Origin: an uncultured Collinsella sp. | GTDB lineage: Bacteria > Actinomycetota > Coriobacteriia > Coriobacteriales > Coriobacteriaceae | Length of the DNA stretch: 33,519 bases | Direction: 5' to 3' | Assembly: GCA_900758885.1 (NCBI GenBank) | Contig: CAAETD010000155.1 | Location: forward strand, 1-33,519 | In this document: positions 24,923 to 32,951 of the stretch, piece after piece | Position numbering within the stretch: position 1 is the first letter of the stretch | Layout of the letters: the number at the start of each line of letters is the position of its first letter | Program-made: the position numbers and the translations under genes | Notes under the pieces: model-generated | The model's database searches: none | What the model saw: the letters and a program-made list of their open reading frames with translations, nothing else | Told to the model about the DNA's origin: nothing

Positions 24923-26530
24923 ATGGCAGGCAAGCCGCAAACACTAGCTACGACCTCGGCATTCGAGATCCTGGGCCCCATCATGGTCGGCCCCAGCTCA
25001 TCGCACACCGCCGGCGCCCTGCGCTGCGCCCAAGTTGCCGCCAGCCTGCTGGAAGGCCGCATCACCAAAGTCACCTTTGGCCTGTGGAACTCCTTCGCCC
25101 ACACCTACCGCGGCCACGGCACAGACCGTGCGCTCGTCGCGGGCATACTGGGCCTCGACACCGATGACGAGAACATCAAGCAGGCCTTCGACCTCGCGCG
25201 CGAGCAGGGCCTCGAATATCACTTTGACATCAAGGGCGACGACGCCTCCATCCACCCCAACACCGTCGACATCGAAATGGTCGACGACACGGGCGCCACG
25301 GCACAGGTCCGCGGCGAGAGCCTGGGCGGCGGCAAGATGCGCATCAGCCGCATTAACGGCGTCGGCGTCGACATCTCGGGCATGTATTCCACGCTCTTCG
25401 TGGCGCACAAGGACGTCCCCGGCGTGCTCGCCGCGCTCACCAACCTGCTCGCCTACGCCCACGTAAACATCGCCTTCTGCCGCACCTACCGCACCGAAGT
25501 GGGCGGCCAGGCCTACTCCGTCTTTGAGACCGACGGCGCGCCCGACGACACCGTCGTCCCCATGCTGCGCAAGCTCGACAATGTCGATTACGCGACCTTT
25601 ATCGAGCTCCCCGGTTCTGCCTCGTCGCTCTCTCCCGGCGTCTCGGCCAAGGAAATCTTCGACGACGGCGAGCAGCTGCTCGATGCGTGCGAGGAAATGG
25701 GGCTCAGCATCGGCGCCGTCATGGCCGTTCGTGAGGCGCGTCTGACCGGCGAGGCCCACGCCGTCGCCGCCATGCGCCGCGTGCTCGACGTCATGCGCGA
25801 GGAGACCACGGCCCCCCTCGCCAATCCGCAGCGCTCGCTCGGTGGGCTAATCGGCGGCGAGGCCAAGCTCGTCGAAGCCACCGGCCGCAACGATTTGAGT
25901 GCCAGCCTGATGGGCCCCGTTCAGACCGATGCCGTGGCCCGCGCCATGGCCGTGCTCGAGCGCTCCGCCACGATGGGCGTGATCGTCGCCGCCCCCACGG
26001 CCGGCTCCGCGGGTGTTGTGCCCGGCTGCGTGCTGGCGCTCGCCGATCGCCTGCAGCTCGACGACGAGCAGGTCATGGACGCGCTATACTGCGCAGCCGC
26101 CATCGGCCTCAACCTCACCACAAGCGCCTGCGTTGCCGGCGCCGAGGGCGGCTGCCAAGCCGAGGTCGGAAGCGCCGCCGCCATGGCGGCCGCCGCGCTG
26201 GTACAGATGCTCGGCGGCACGCCCGAGCAGGCGCTCGACGCCAGTTCCATCGCGCTGAGTAACCTGCTGGGCCTCGTTTGTGACCCCGTCGGTGGCCTCG
26301 TGGAGGTGCCCTGCCAAAACCGCAACGCCATCGGCGTGGCAGCGGCCTTTAGCTCGGCACAACTCGCCCTCGCAGGCATTAAGAGCTTGGTGCCGTTTGA
26401 CCAGATGGCACATGTCATGCTCTCGGTGGGTCACGCGTTGCCGGCCACGCTGCGCGAGACGGCAAAGGGCGGCATCGCGCAGGCTCCGGCCGCACTTTCG
26501 GCCTGTGCAAAATGCGGTGTGTGCGGATAG
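24923..26530 (+). CDS. sdaA: L-serine dehydratase, iron-sulfur type, single chain with ACT domain
   Basis: Deaminates L-serine to pyruvate and ammonia using a [4Fe-4S] cluster. 535 residues. The N-terminal beta domain has ILGPIMVGPSSSHTAGALR. An ACT-like domain follows at about 153-225 (PGVLAALTNLLAYAHVNIAF), a likely serine-sensing site. The C-terminal alpha domain (about 265-535) has APTAGSAGVVPG. Cluster ligands are probably among Cys403, Cys411, Cys453 and Cys464. In Bacillus the parts are two proteins (SdaAB, SdaAA); here they are fused, and E. coli SdaA lacks the ACT part. Start: ATG at 24923 follows AGGAG by five bases; an in-frame ATG at 24881 lies within the palindrome. Ends in a CGVCG cysteine motif. 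Confidence 0.93.
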   Translation: MAGKPQTLATTSAFEILGPIMVGPSSSHTAGALRCAQVAASLLEGRITKVTFGLWNSFAHTYRGHGTDRALVAGILGLDTDDENIKQAFDLAREQGLEYHFDIKGDDASIHPNTVDIEMVDDTGATAQVRGESLGGGKMRISRINGVGVDISGMYSTLFVAHKDVPGVLAALTNLLAYAHVNIAFCRTYRTEVGGQAYSVFETDGAPDDTVVPMLRKLDNVDYATFIELPGSASSLSPGVSAKEIFDDGEQLLDACEEMGLSIGAVMAVREARLTGEAHAVAAMRRVLDVMREETTAPLANPQRSLGGLIGGEAKLVEATGRNDLSASLMGPVQTDAVARAMAVLERSATMGVIVAAPTAGSAGVVPGCVLALADRLQLDDEQVMDALYCAAAIGLNLTTSACVAGAEGGCQAEVGSAAAMAAAALVQMLGGTPEQALDASSIALSNLLGLVCDPVGGLVEVPCQNRNAIGVAAAFSSAQLALAGIKSLVPFDQMAHVMLSVGHALPATLRETAKGGIAQAPAALSACAKCGVCG

Positions 26531-26544
26531 CGGCAAAGAATGAC

Positions 26545-26577
26545 TCAAAGGTGGGACAAATGTCCCACCTCTTTTGA
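26545..26577 (+). terminator. Intrinsic terminator after sdaA
   Basis: AGGTGGGAC (26549-26557) and GTCCCACCT (26562-26570) form an exact nine-bp stem around four bases, followed by CTTTTG. It lies 15 bases past the stop. Confidence 0.85.
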
Positions 26578-26616
26578 ATGCCACCGTTTCCGTACCACAA
26601 ACAGCAGGGCAATCGC

Positions 26617-26622
26617 TATAAT
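26617..26622 (+). promoter_or_regulatory. Candidate -10 element of the L,D-transpeptidase gene
   Basis: A perfect TATAAT, about 60 bases before the start codon and directly after the sdaA terminator. The -35 region (around 26593-26599, TACCAC) is weak. Confidence 0.5.
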
Positions 26623-26679
26623 GCAAGCCCAGTAAAAACACGATGAACCGCAAGGCGAAAATCGAAGGATATGCATACG

Positions 26680-28413
26680 ATGTCGCAAAACGATCGAACT
26701 CAACTGATTCCCGATCCGCAGCAGCCGAGCAGGCACACCGGCGACGTTCAGTCGTCGCGTCCTATCGCGCCGAGCCACGGTCAACAGCGTGGTGCGGCAA
26801 ACGCTTCCCAACGCCCGAACCAACAGCGACAGCAGCGTCAACAACGTCAGCAGCGCCAGGCAAACGGCAATGCGCCCAAGCAGCCCCCCACGCACGCTCG
26901 AGGCGATCGCGGCCCCGCGCGCAAACCCGCCGGCAACAATAAGTCGGGCAAAAAGACGACGCTCTTTGTCGTCCTTGGTCTAATCGTCATTGTCTATATC
27001 GTAGGCGTCGTAGCGTTTTCGCAAGTAGCCTACCCCAACACCACCATCGCCGGCGTCGACGTCTCGTTCTCCAACGCTTCGTCTGCCGCCACCAAGGTCA
27101 ACTCGGCATGGAAGCACTATAAGCTCACCGTGACAGGAGATGACTTTAGCTGGACCTATCAGCCCGAGTCCGATGAGCCCATTGTCGACGGCGAAGCTGC
27201 CGCAAAAGAGATTCTCAGCCACAACGAAGCCTTTGTATGGCCGGTCCGCCTTGTGGAATCCTTAAGTGGCAAGACCAAAACAACCGCTACCTCCAACGAA
27301 GTCGATCTTGATCAAGACGTCGACCTGTCCATGCTCTCCGACACCTTTGACCAAAAGCAGTTTGAGGAGGACCTGGGCGCCGCCATCGACAAGTTTAACG
27401 AGGGCCGTTCGGGCACGTTCGAGGCCAATAGCTCCTATGACGAGCAGGCCGGCAAGTTTACCGTCGAGAAGGCGCGCTCCAACGAAAAAATCAACCGCGA
27501 GCATGTCATTAAGTATGCCGAGCTCGAGCTTGCCTCGCTGGCCGAGACCGTAGATCTTTCCAAGCTCGGCAACGATGCCTATGAACCGCTCAATGGAACG
27601 CTGACCGATGATCAGATTCAGGCCGCATGCGATGCCGCCAACAACTTACTGGGCGTCAACGTGACCCTCAAGCTCAACGGCGAGGATGCCGGAAAGGTCG
27701 ACGGCAGCTCCGTGTTGCAGTGGATCAGCTTTGCTGATCCGGCCAACCCCACGCTAGATACGTCGCAGATCAGCAGCTGGGCAGCCGAGCTCGCCAACGG
27801 CTTTAATACCGTGGGCTCCACTCGTTGGTGGACGCGCGCCGATGGCAAGAAGTGCGCCGTCGAAGGCGGCGACTTTGGTTGGTCCATCGACAGCAGCTCG
27901 CTCGCCAAGCAGGTCGAGGACGCCATTAACAACAAGCAGACCGGCGAGATCGAGATCAAGTACTCCCAGAAGGCCGACACCTTTACCGCAAAGGGAGAGC
28001 CCGACTGGAAGGCATACATCGATGTCGATCTGTCCGAGCAGCACGCGCGCTACTACGACGAGAACGGCAATATCGTGTGGGAGGCCAACTTTATTTCCGG
28101 CAAACCGGGCGAAGACGCCACCCCCGAGGGCGTGTGGCAGATCAACAGCAACGACGGCGGCAGCACCCTGATCGGAGCCAAGGACCCCGAGACCGGTAAG
28201 CCCAAATACGAGAGCCCGGTGAGCTACTGGATGCCTTTTGAGGGCAACATGATCGGCTTCCACGATGCCACCTGGCAAAACGACAAGAGCTTCGATAATG
28301 CCGAGTCGTACAAGTGGTGCGGCAGCCACGGTTGCATCAACCTGCGCCTGGCCGACGCCAAGGCACTTCACGACTGCATCAAAGTCGGCCTGTGCGTGGT
28401 TGTCCACTCGTAG
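26680..28413 (+). CDS. L,D-transpeptidase (YkuD domain) with Gln/Arg-rich N-terminus
   Basis: Cell-wall enzyme that makes 3-3 cross-links or attaches proteins to peptidoglycan. 577 residues. A long cytoplasmic, disordered N-terminus with QQRQQRQQRQ (about 48-60) precedes a transmembrane helix at about 93-113. The outer part has a putative peptidoglycan-binding region (about 120-430), with two repeats of a PG-binding type I cannot resolve. A YkuD catalytic domain covers about 446-577, with the catalytic cysteine at 552 in SHGCINLRL. Start: ATG at 26680 is ten bases after GAAGGA; ATG at 26671 overlaps that site. The gene stands alone with its own promoter, 132 bases before the exporter operon. 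Confidence 0.9.
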   Translation: MSQNDRTQLIPDPQQPSRHTGDVQSSRPIAPSHGQQRGAANASQRPNQQRQQRQQRQQRQANGNAPKQPPTHARGDRGPARKPAGNNKSGKKTTLFVVLGLIVIVYIVGVVAFSQVAYPNTTIAGVDVSFSNASSAATKVNSAWKHYKLTVTGDDFSWTYQPESDEPIVDGEAAAKEILSHNEAFVWPVRLVESLSGKTKTTATSNEVDLDQDVDLSMLSDTFDQKQFEEDLGAAIDKFNEGRSGTFEANSSYDEQAGKFTVEKARSNEKINREHVIKYAELELASLAETVDLSKLGNDAYEPLNGTLTDDQIQAACDAANNLLGVNVTLKLNGEDAGKVDGSSVLQWISFADPANPTLDTSQISSWAAELANGFNTVGSTRWWTRADGKKCAVEGGDFGWSIDSSSLAKQVEDAINNKQTGEIEIKYSQKADTFTAKGEPDWKAYIDVDLSEQHARYYDENGNIVWEANFISGKPGEDATPEGVWQINSNDGGSTLIGAKDPETGKPKYESPVSYWMPFEGNMIGFHDATWQNDKSFDNAESYKWCGSHGCINLRLADAKALHDCIKVGLCVVVHS

Positions 28414-28481
28414 TGCAACGCGCACATTCCTACAACATGGAGCTGCTGCGACCAATCTAACAGTTCCGAAAGAAACCATCC

Positions 28482-28511
28482 TATGCGCCCGCCCCAACTG
28501 GTGGGCGCATA
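28482..28511 (+). other. Hairpin between the L,D-transpeptidase and exporter genes
   Basis: TATGCGCCC (28482-28490) and GGGCGCATA (28503-28511) form an exact nine-bp stem around 12 bases. No U-run follows, only TACTTATCG. It resembles the intercistronic hairpins of the glg operon and probably ends or limits transcription. Confidence 0.55.
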
Positions 28512-28545
28512 TACTTATCGAGGTACTTTCTATAAAGGAGACGCT

Positions 28546-29982
28546 ATGCCGAATGTCCCCACGACCACCCCGGGCCCGGATGATACCGAGCGCACGCCCG
28601 AAGATGTCACCGAAACGATTCCTCTGATTACAAACGTACATGCCGATAAGCAGAGCGGACGCGCGAACGATGCGACCGAGATTTCCGATGAAGAGGCATA
28701 TGCCAAGCTCAAGGCAAAACATGCCGAACGTCGACGCAAAAAGCTGATTCGTCGCGGCATTGCGGCCGGCGTCGTGGCCGCCATTGTGCTCATCGCCGTT
28801 GTCGTGACCTTAGCCATCAACGCACGGCCCGCAGGCAACAACGGGCCGGTGACGGACATGGTGACCGAGGGCACGTTTACCACAACGGTCGAGGCGAAAG
28901 GCCAGCTCAAACCCATTTCGTCCTCAGTGGTCTCCCCTTCTGTCGACGGCACGGTCGATTCTATCAACGTGCAGGCAGGCCAATCCGTCAACGAGGGCGA
29001 CGTGCTTATGACCATTAAAAACGACGAGCTCGATCGCAACGTTGCCGAGGCGCAGCGTGCAGTTGCAGCCGCTCAAGAAGACCTCGCCAACGCGCAGAAA
29101 GCCGCAGCTGCCGCGCAGGCCACCCCAACGACGGACGTCGAGGGAGCTTCCGCAGCGGCTGGCGTCTCTGACGCATCAGCGGACACGAACGCCGTATCGG
29201 CCGCGCAACGCAGCCTCGCATCAGCCCAGGCAAACCTCGACCAGGCGAACGCCAAGGCCTCCAGTTGCACGGTCACGGCCCCGAGCTCGGGTAGCATCGT
29301 GGAGCTTAACGCCAAGGTGGGCGCAACGGTAACAGGCGGCATGATCATGGGCGAAAGCGATACGAGCGGCGGCAAGCAGTGCATGCAGATCGCCGACCTA
29401 TCCAAGATGAAGGTGACCGTGCAGGTGGGCGAAAAGGACATCGCAAAGATCGCCGTTGGACAGAGCGCCAACGTCACGTATCCCGCATTTCCCGATATCG
29501 TGAGCCAGGGCACCGTCACGGCTATCGCGTCGGTGGCAAACTCCGACGCCGCCAACGGTGGCGGCGGCAGCGTAACCTTTAACGTCGACATTCTCATCGA
29601 GGCGCCCGACGCGCGCCTGAAGCCGGGCATGACGGCCGAGGTATCGGTGGTGACCGAGCAGCTCGACGACGTGGTGATGGTGCCGACGATGGCGCTCATG
29701 ACCGAAGACGGCGAACACTATTACGTCAACGTGGCGACTGATGACGAGGGCAAGCAAACCCGTCGCGTGAAGGTGACCGTCGTGACGCAAAACGACAACG
29801 AAGCCGTAGTCGGCAAGACACAGGTCAAGCGCGACGACCAGGGCAACGAGATCAACCCCAACGTGCCGGTTACCAAGCTGCGCGATGGCGACACCCTCGT
29901 CATGGACACCGGAGCGGACGCAACGGCTGACGGCGGCTACGGCGCGGATTCGGGCAGTATGTCTGCCGACGAGGGCATGTAA
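28546..29982 (+). CDS. MacA-like periplasmic adaptor (HlyD/RND family) of an ABC exporter
   Basis: Membrane-fusion type adaptor. 478 residues. A charged cytoplasmic N-terminus precedes a transmembrane helix (about 71-92). The outer part has a split lipoyl/barrel-sandwich domain (QGKLKP-like GQLKPISSSVVSP and GQSVNEGDVLM, with the partner half TVTAPSSGSIVELNAKVG). A Gln/Ala/Asn-rich hairpin (about 165-245) separates the halves, and beta-barrel and membrane-proximal domains follow. The tail is Asp/Gly-rich (about 450-478). Start: ATG 28546 follows GGAG by six bases. TAATG overlap with the ATPase gene shows tight coupling. In a monoderm cell there is no TolC, so the adaptor probably binds the exporter from outside; the substrate is unknown. 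Confidence 0.85.
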   Translation: MPNVPTTTPGPDDTERTPEDVTETIPLITNVHADKQSGRANDATEISDEEAYAKLKAKHAERRRKKLIRRGIAAGVVAAIVLIAVVVTLAINARPAGNNGPVTDMVTEGTFTTTVEAKGQLKPISSSVVSPSVDGTVDSINVQAGQSVNEGDVLMTIKNDELDRNVAEAQRAVAAAQEDLANAQKAAAAAQATPTTDVEGASAAAGVSDASADTNAVSAAQRSLASAQANLDQANAKASSCTVTAPSSGSIVELNAKVGATVTGGMIMGESDTSGGKQCMQIADLSKMKVTVQVGEKDIAKIAVGQSANVTYPAFPDIVSQGTVTAIASVANSDAANGGGGSVTFNVDILIEAPDARLKPGMTAEVSVVTEQLDDVVMVPTMALMTEDGEHYYVNVATDDEGKQTRRVKVTVVTQNDNEAVVGKTQVKRDDQGNEINPNVPVTKLRDGDTLVMDTGADATADGGYGADSGSMSADEGM

Positions 29983-30755
29983 TGCGTCCCGTTATCGACA
30001 TCCGCAACGTGCACCGCATCTTTGAGAGCGAGGCGGGGTGCGTCCACATCCTGCATAACGTGAGCCTGGCGGTAGATCCCGGCGAGTTCGTCGCCATTAC
30101 CGGCCCTTCGGGCTCGGGCAAATCAACGCTCATGAACATCCTAGGCTGCCTGGATAAGCCGACGGCGGGCGACTACTACCTGCAAGGGCTCAACGTTGCC
30201 GAGCTCGACGATGACGAGCTCACCGAAGTTCGCGCCCTGAGCATTGGCTTTGTCTTTCAGAGCTTCAACCTGCTGCCGCGCCTGTCGGTTATCGAAAACG
30301 TCATGCTGCCGCTGGCCTACACCAATGTGCCCCGTAGCCAGCGCGAAATGCGCGCCGTGCACGCGCTGCAGGCCGTCACGCTGCCGGTCGACCACTGGGA
30401 CCACCGCATATCCGAGCTCTCGGGCGGCCAGATGCAGCGTGTCGCCATCGCACGCGCCCTCGTCAATGACCCGCCCATCATTCTGGCCGACGAGCCGACG
30501 GGAAACCTTGACTCCGCCACCGGAGCGCTTGTAATGGAGACCTTCCATAGACTTCAGGAGCGCGGCAAAACCATCGTTCTTATCACACACGACCCCGGCA
30601 TCGCCGCCGAAGCCGACCGTGCCGTGACCATCCGCGACGGTCGCATTCACGACGGCGCGTATATTCCACATGCACCGCGGACCCTGCGCAGCGCCGTAGA
30701 TAGCCTGCCCATGATTTCCGCCTCCGCTAACCCGCCGAAAGGAGTGATGGGATGA
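29982..30755 (+). CDS. ABC transporter ATP-binding protein (MacB/LolD type)
   Basis: ATPase of the exporter. 257 residues. Walker A GPSGSGKST at 41-49, the Q loop in FVFQSFNLLPRLSV, signature LSGGQMQRVAIARAL at about 146, Walker B with catalytic glutamate ILADEPTGNLD (about 167-177), and the switch histidine in LITHDPG. The short distance to the signature and the FNLLPRLSVIENVMLP block place it in the MacB/LolD/FtsE group. The start overlaps the stop of the adaptor by one base and the stop overlaps the permease start. A C-terminal extension of about 30 residues follows the core. Confidence 0.94.
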   Translation: MRPVIDIRNVHRIFESEAGCVHILHNVSLAVDPGEFVAITGPSGSGKSTLMNILGCLDKPTAGDYYLQGLNVAELDDDELTEVRALSIGFVFQSFNLLPRLSVIENVMLPLAYTNVPRSQREMRAVHALQAVTLPVDHWDHRISELSGGQMQRVAIARALVNDPPIILADEPTGNLDSATGALVMETFHRLQERGKTIVLITHDPGIAAEADRAVTIRDGRIHDGAYIPHAPRTLRSAVDSLPMISASANPPKGVMG

Positions 30756-31966
30756 GCGCCCGCGATCTCATCCAGGAAGCCCTTCACTCGCTCGAGGCCA
30801 ACAAGGGGCGCAGCCTGCTCACCATCCTGGGCATTGTCATCGGCATCGCCTCGGTTATCGCCATGACTTCGCTCATCGGCGGCATCCAAAACAGCCTGGT
30901 CAACAGCCTGGGCCTCAACGCAGCTCGTATGGTTCAGATCTATTCGTCCCAAGAACTCACCGATTCTGACGTTCAGAAGCTTCAAAAACTAGTGCCGCAG
31001 ATAGAGCAGATCGGAATAGTCGACAGCGCGTACACCGAGTACAAGACCGGCGATAAAAGCTATACCGTCATGGCACAAGGTGTCGATAGCGACATGCTCG
31101 ACGCCGTGGGGGCCAGCAAGCTCGTTGCGGGGCACACCTATTCCCAGGCCGAGTCCCAATCAGGCTCGCGCGTGGCGCTCATCAGCCGCAACGGCGCCGA
31201 TCAGCTTTACGGCAACGAACAGGACGCGGTAGGCAAGACTATTGAGGTCTCCAACGGCGAGGTACAGATTGTCGGCGTTATCGACGGCGGCAGCGACTCC
31301 ATGGGCTCGCTCACGCTGTATATGCCACGCGAAACCATCTCTGGGCTGTTTGGCGACGAGAATCCCTCATTCCCCAGCGTGATGGCACTTGCCGCCGAGG
31401 GCACGGACATGGATGAGCTTTGTAAGACCATCGAGTCCAAGGTGCGCGCGATGAAGGGCATCGAGGAGGAGGATGAGTACGACAGTGTATCGGCAACATC
31501 CATGAAAAGCGTCATCGATACACTCAACTCCTTTATGGGCGCGTTCTCGCTCATCATGGGCGCTGTCGCCAGCATCTCGCTGCTTGTCGGCGGTATCGGC
31601 ATTATGAACATGATGCTCACCAACGTATCTGAACGCATCCGCGAGATCGGCATCCGCCGTGCTCTGGGCGCCAGTCGTCGCGATATCACCGCGCAGTTTT
31701 TGGCCGAGTCTTCGGCGCTGTGCGTCACCGGCGGACTGTTGGGTGTCCTGATTGGCTATCTGCTGGCCTGGGCTCTTGCGATGTTTGCCTCCGGATCCGG
31801 GATTCTTGGCGAGCTCGGTGCCAGCGGGCAAATCACACCGAGCTTTTCAATCGCCACGGTATTGCTGGCCTTCGCCGTCTCCGTCGGCATCGGCGTAATC
31901 TTTGGCTTCTACCCCGCTCGACGCGCGGCAAAGCTCGACCCGGTGGAGTGCCTACGCTACCAGTAA
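30752..31966 (+). CDS. ABC transporter permease (MacB/FtsX type)
   Basis: 404 residues. One transmembrane helix near 21-42 precedes a large outer MacB-type domain. Three C-terminal helices (about 260-290, 323-350, 368-392) and the FtsX-domain sequence SERIREIGIRRALGASRRDI complete the fold. It ends YPARRAAKLDPVECLRYQ, the typical FtsX tail. ATGA overlap with the ATPase gene; AAAGGAG lies upstream. The three genes form one exporter operon for a peptide or small molecule, or act as a mechanotransmission-type pump. The palindrome of family A starts 14 bases after the stop. Confidence 0.93.
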   Translation: MSARDLIQEALHSLEANKGRSLLTILGIVIGIASVIAMTSLIGGIQNSLVNSLGLNAARMVQIYSSQELTDSDVQKLQKLVPQIEQIGIVDSAYTEYKTGDKSYTVMAQGVDSDMLDAVGASKLVAGHTYSQAESQSGSRVALISRNGADQLYGNEQDAVGKTIEVSNGEVQIVGVIDGGSDSMGSLTLYMPRETISGLFGDENPSFPSVMALAAEGTDMDELCKTIESKVRAMKGIEEEDEYDSVSATSMKSVIDTLNSFMGAFSLIMGAVASISLLVGGIGIMNMMLTNVSERIREIGIRRALGASRRDITAQFLAESSALCVTGGLLGVLIGYLLAWALAMFASGSGILGELGASGQITPSFSIATVLLAFAVSVGIGVIFGFYPARRAAKLDPVECLRYQ

Positions 31967-31979
31967 GCCACCACCAACA

Positions 31980-32046
31980 AGTTGCGGTGAATTGGGGACT
32001 GAATATGCTATCTAGCAGCAAAAACAGACACTATTTCACCGCAACT
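31980..32046. repeat. Palindromic repeat, family A copy 2
   Basis: AGTTGCGGTGAA (31980-31991) and TTCACCGCAACT (32035-32046) match copy 1 (15765-15831); the inner arm bases have diverged (TTGGGGAC against ATAGTGTC). It is about the same length as copy 1 and, as there, directly follows a stop codon. The istA remnant ends two bases beyond it. Confidence 0.7.
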
Positions 32047-32047
32047 C

Positions 32048-32143
32048 ATTGAAGGGCTGCTTGCGCCAGTTCCGGGCGTCGTCCTCGAGCTATTGGTGGA
32101 TGACGGGCTTGTACGGGTCGAGCTTGCTCGGGGCGCTTCTCCT
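32048..32143 (-). pseudogene. IS21-type istA transposase remnant
   Basis: On the minus strand one frame reads RRSAPSKLDPYKPVIHQ, a stop (TAG at 32090-32092), then LEDDARNWRKQPFN. This fits the IstA segment SKLDPYKPxIDxWLEEDxRxxRKQ, with the stop in place of the tryptophan. Only about 32 residues remain of a ~500-residue protein, so it is dead. The end coincides with palindrome copy 2 of family A. The match is from memory of the family, not from a search. Confidence 0.5.
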
Positions 32144-32161
32144 CGCGGGCGGGATGGCGCG

Positions 32162-32180
32162 TAGGCGCGGCGAGCGCCTA
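32162..32180 (-). terminator. Hairpin at the cobK stop
   Basis: TAGGCGC (32162-32168) and GCGCCTA (32174-32180) pair around five bases, with the cobK stop codon inside the stem. No U-run follows on the minus strand, so termination strength is doubtful. Confidence 0.4.
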
Positions 32181-32951
32181 GCGCGCGAACTCCCGTAAGA
32201 GCGCGTCTTCCACTTCCCGAAGCGCAAGGGCCCCGCCTCCCTCGGCGGGACGGGTGACCACGATGCAGCGCGCTCCCGCGTCACGCGCGGCGGCGAGCTT
32301 CTCGGCCGTGCCGCCTACGGTTCCCGAGTCCTTGGTCACAAGCCACTGGGCGCCCACCTGCCGAAGCATCGCCTCGTTGAGCTCGCGGGTGAAGGGCCCC
32401 TGCATGCCGATGACGTGCGACGGCGAAAACCCCGCGTCGATGCACTTCGTTATAGCACCGGGCAGCGGGAGCACACGCACGAAGAAGCGCTCCGCGAAAT
32501 CGGCGACGCGCGTGTAGGGAGCAAGCTCCTTGCTCCCCGTCGTGAGAAGCGCGCGACCCGGGTTCTCGGAGAGAAAGCGCGCCGCGCAGGCGATCGACGC
32601 GACCGACACGACGCCTTTGGGCAGCGACTCGGCCGGGCGCGCAAGGCGCAGGCATCGTGCACCCACGGCGAGCGAAGCGGCCCGGATGTTGCCGCTTGCG
32701 AGCGTAGCGAAGGGGTGCGTGGCGTCGACGACGATGCGCGCGCCGGAAAGCTCGCGCTCCATGTCGGCCTCGTCGAGCCTGCCCGCATGCACCTCGATGC
32801 CCGGAAGCTCGCCCAAAAGCTCGCCTCCGTACTCGGTTGCCGCGTAGGCACGGGCGGGGATTCCCGCCCCGCTCGCCCATTCGCACAGAAGGCGGCCCTC
32901 GGTGGTGCCGGCGAAGATGCGCAGCGCCGGCGCGGATGCGGGGGCTGTCAC
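32178..32951 (-). CDS. cobK: Precorrin-6A/cobalt-precorrin-6A reductase
   Basis: Reduces precorrin-6A (or the cobalt form) to the dihydro form in vitamin B12 synthesis. 257 residues, normal for CobK/CbiJ. The N-terminus has IFAGTTEGR (nucleotide loop), then VVDATHPFA, and the C-terminal block GMQGPFTRELNEAMLRQ with VTKDSGTVGG. Start: GTG at 32951 overlaps the cobH stop as GTGA. A longer frame reaching 33221 is only the shadow of cobH. It follows cobH directly and is the last gene of the visible cob cluster. Confidence 0.9.
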   Translation of the reverse strand: MTAPASAPALRIFAGTTEGRLLCEWASGAGIPARAYAATEYGGELLGELPGIEVHAGRLDEADMERELSGARIVVDATHPFATLASGNIRAASLAVGARCLRLARPAESLPKGVVSVASIACAARFLSENPGRALLTTGSKELAPYTRVADFAERFFVRVLPLPGAITKCIDAGFSPSHVIGMQGPFTRELNEAMLRQVGAQWLVTKDSGTVGGTAEKLAAARDAGARCIVVTRPAEGGGALALREVEDALLREFAR

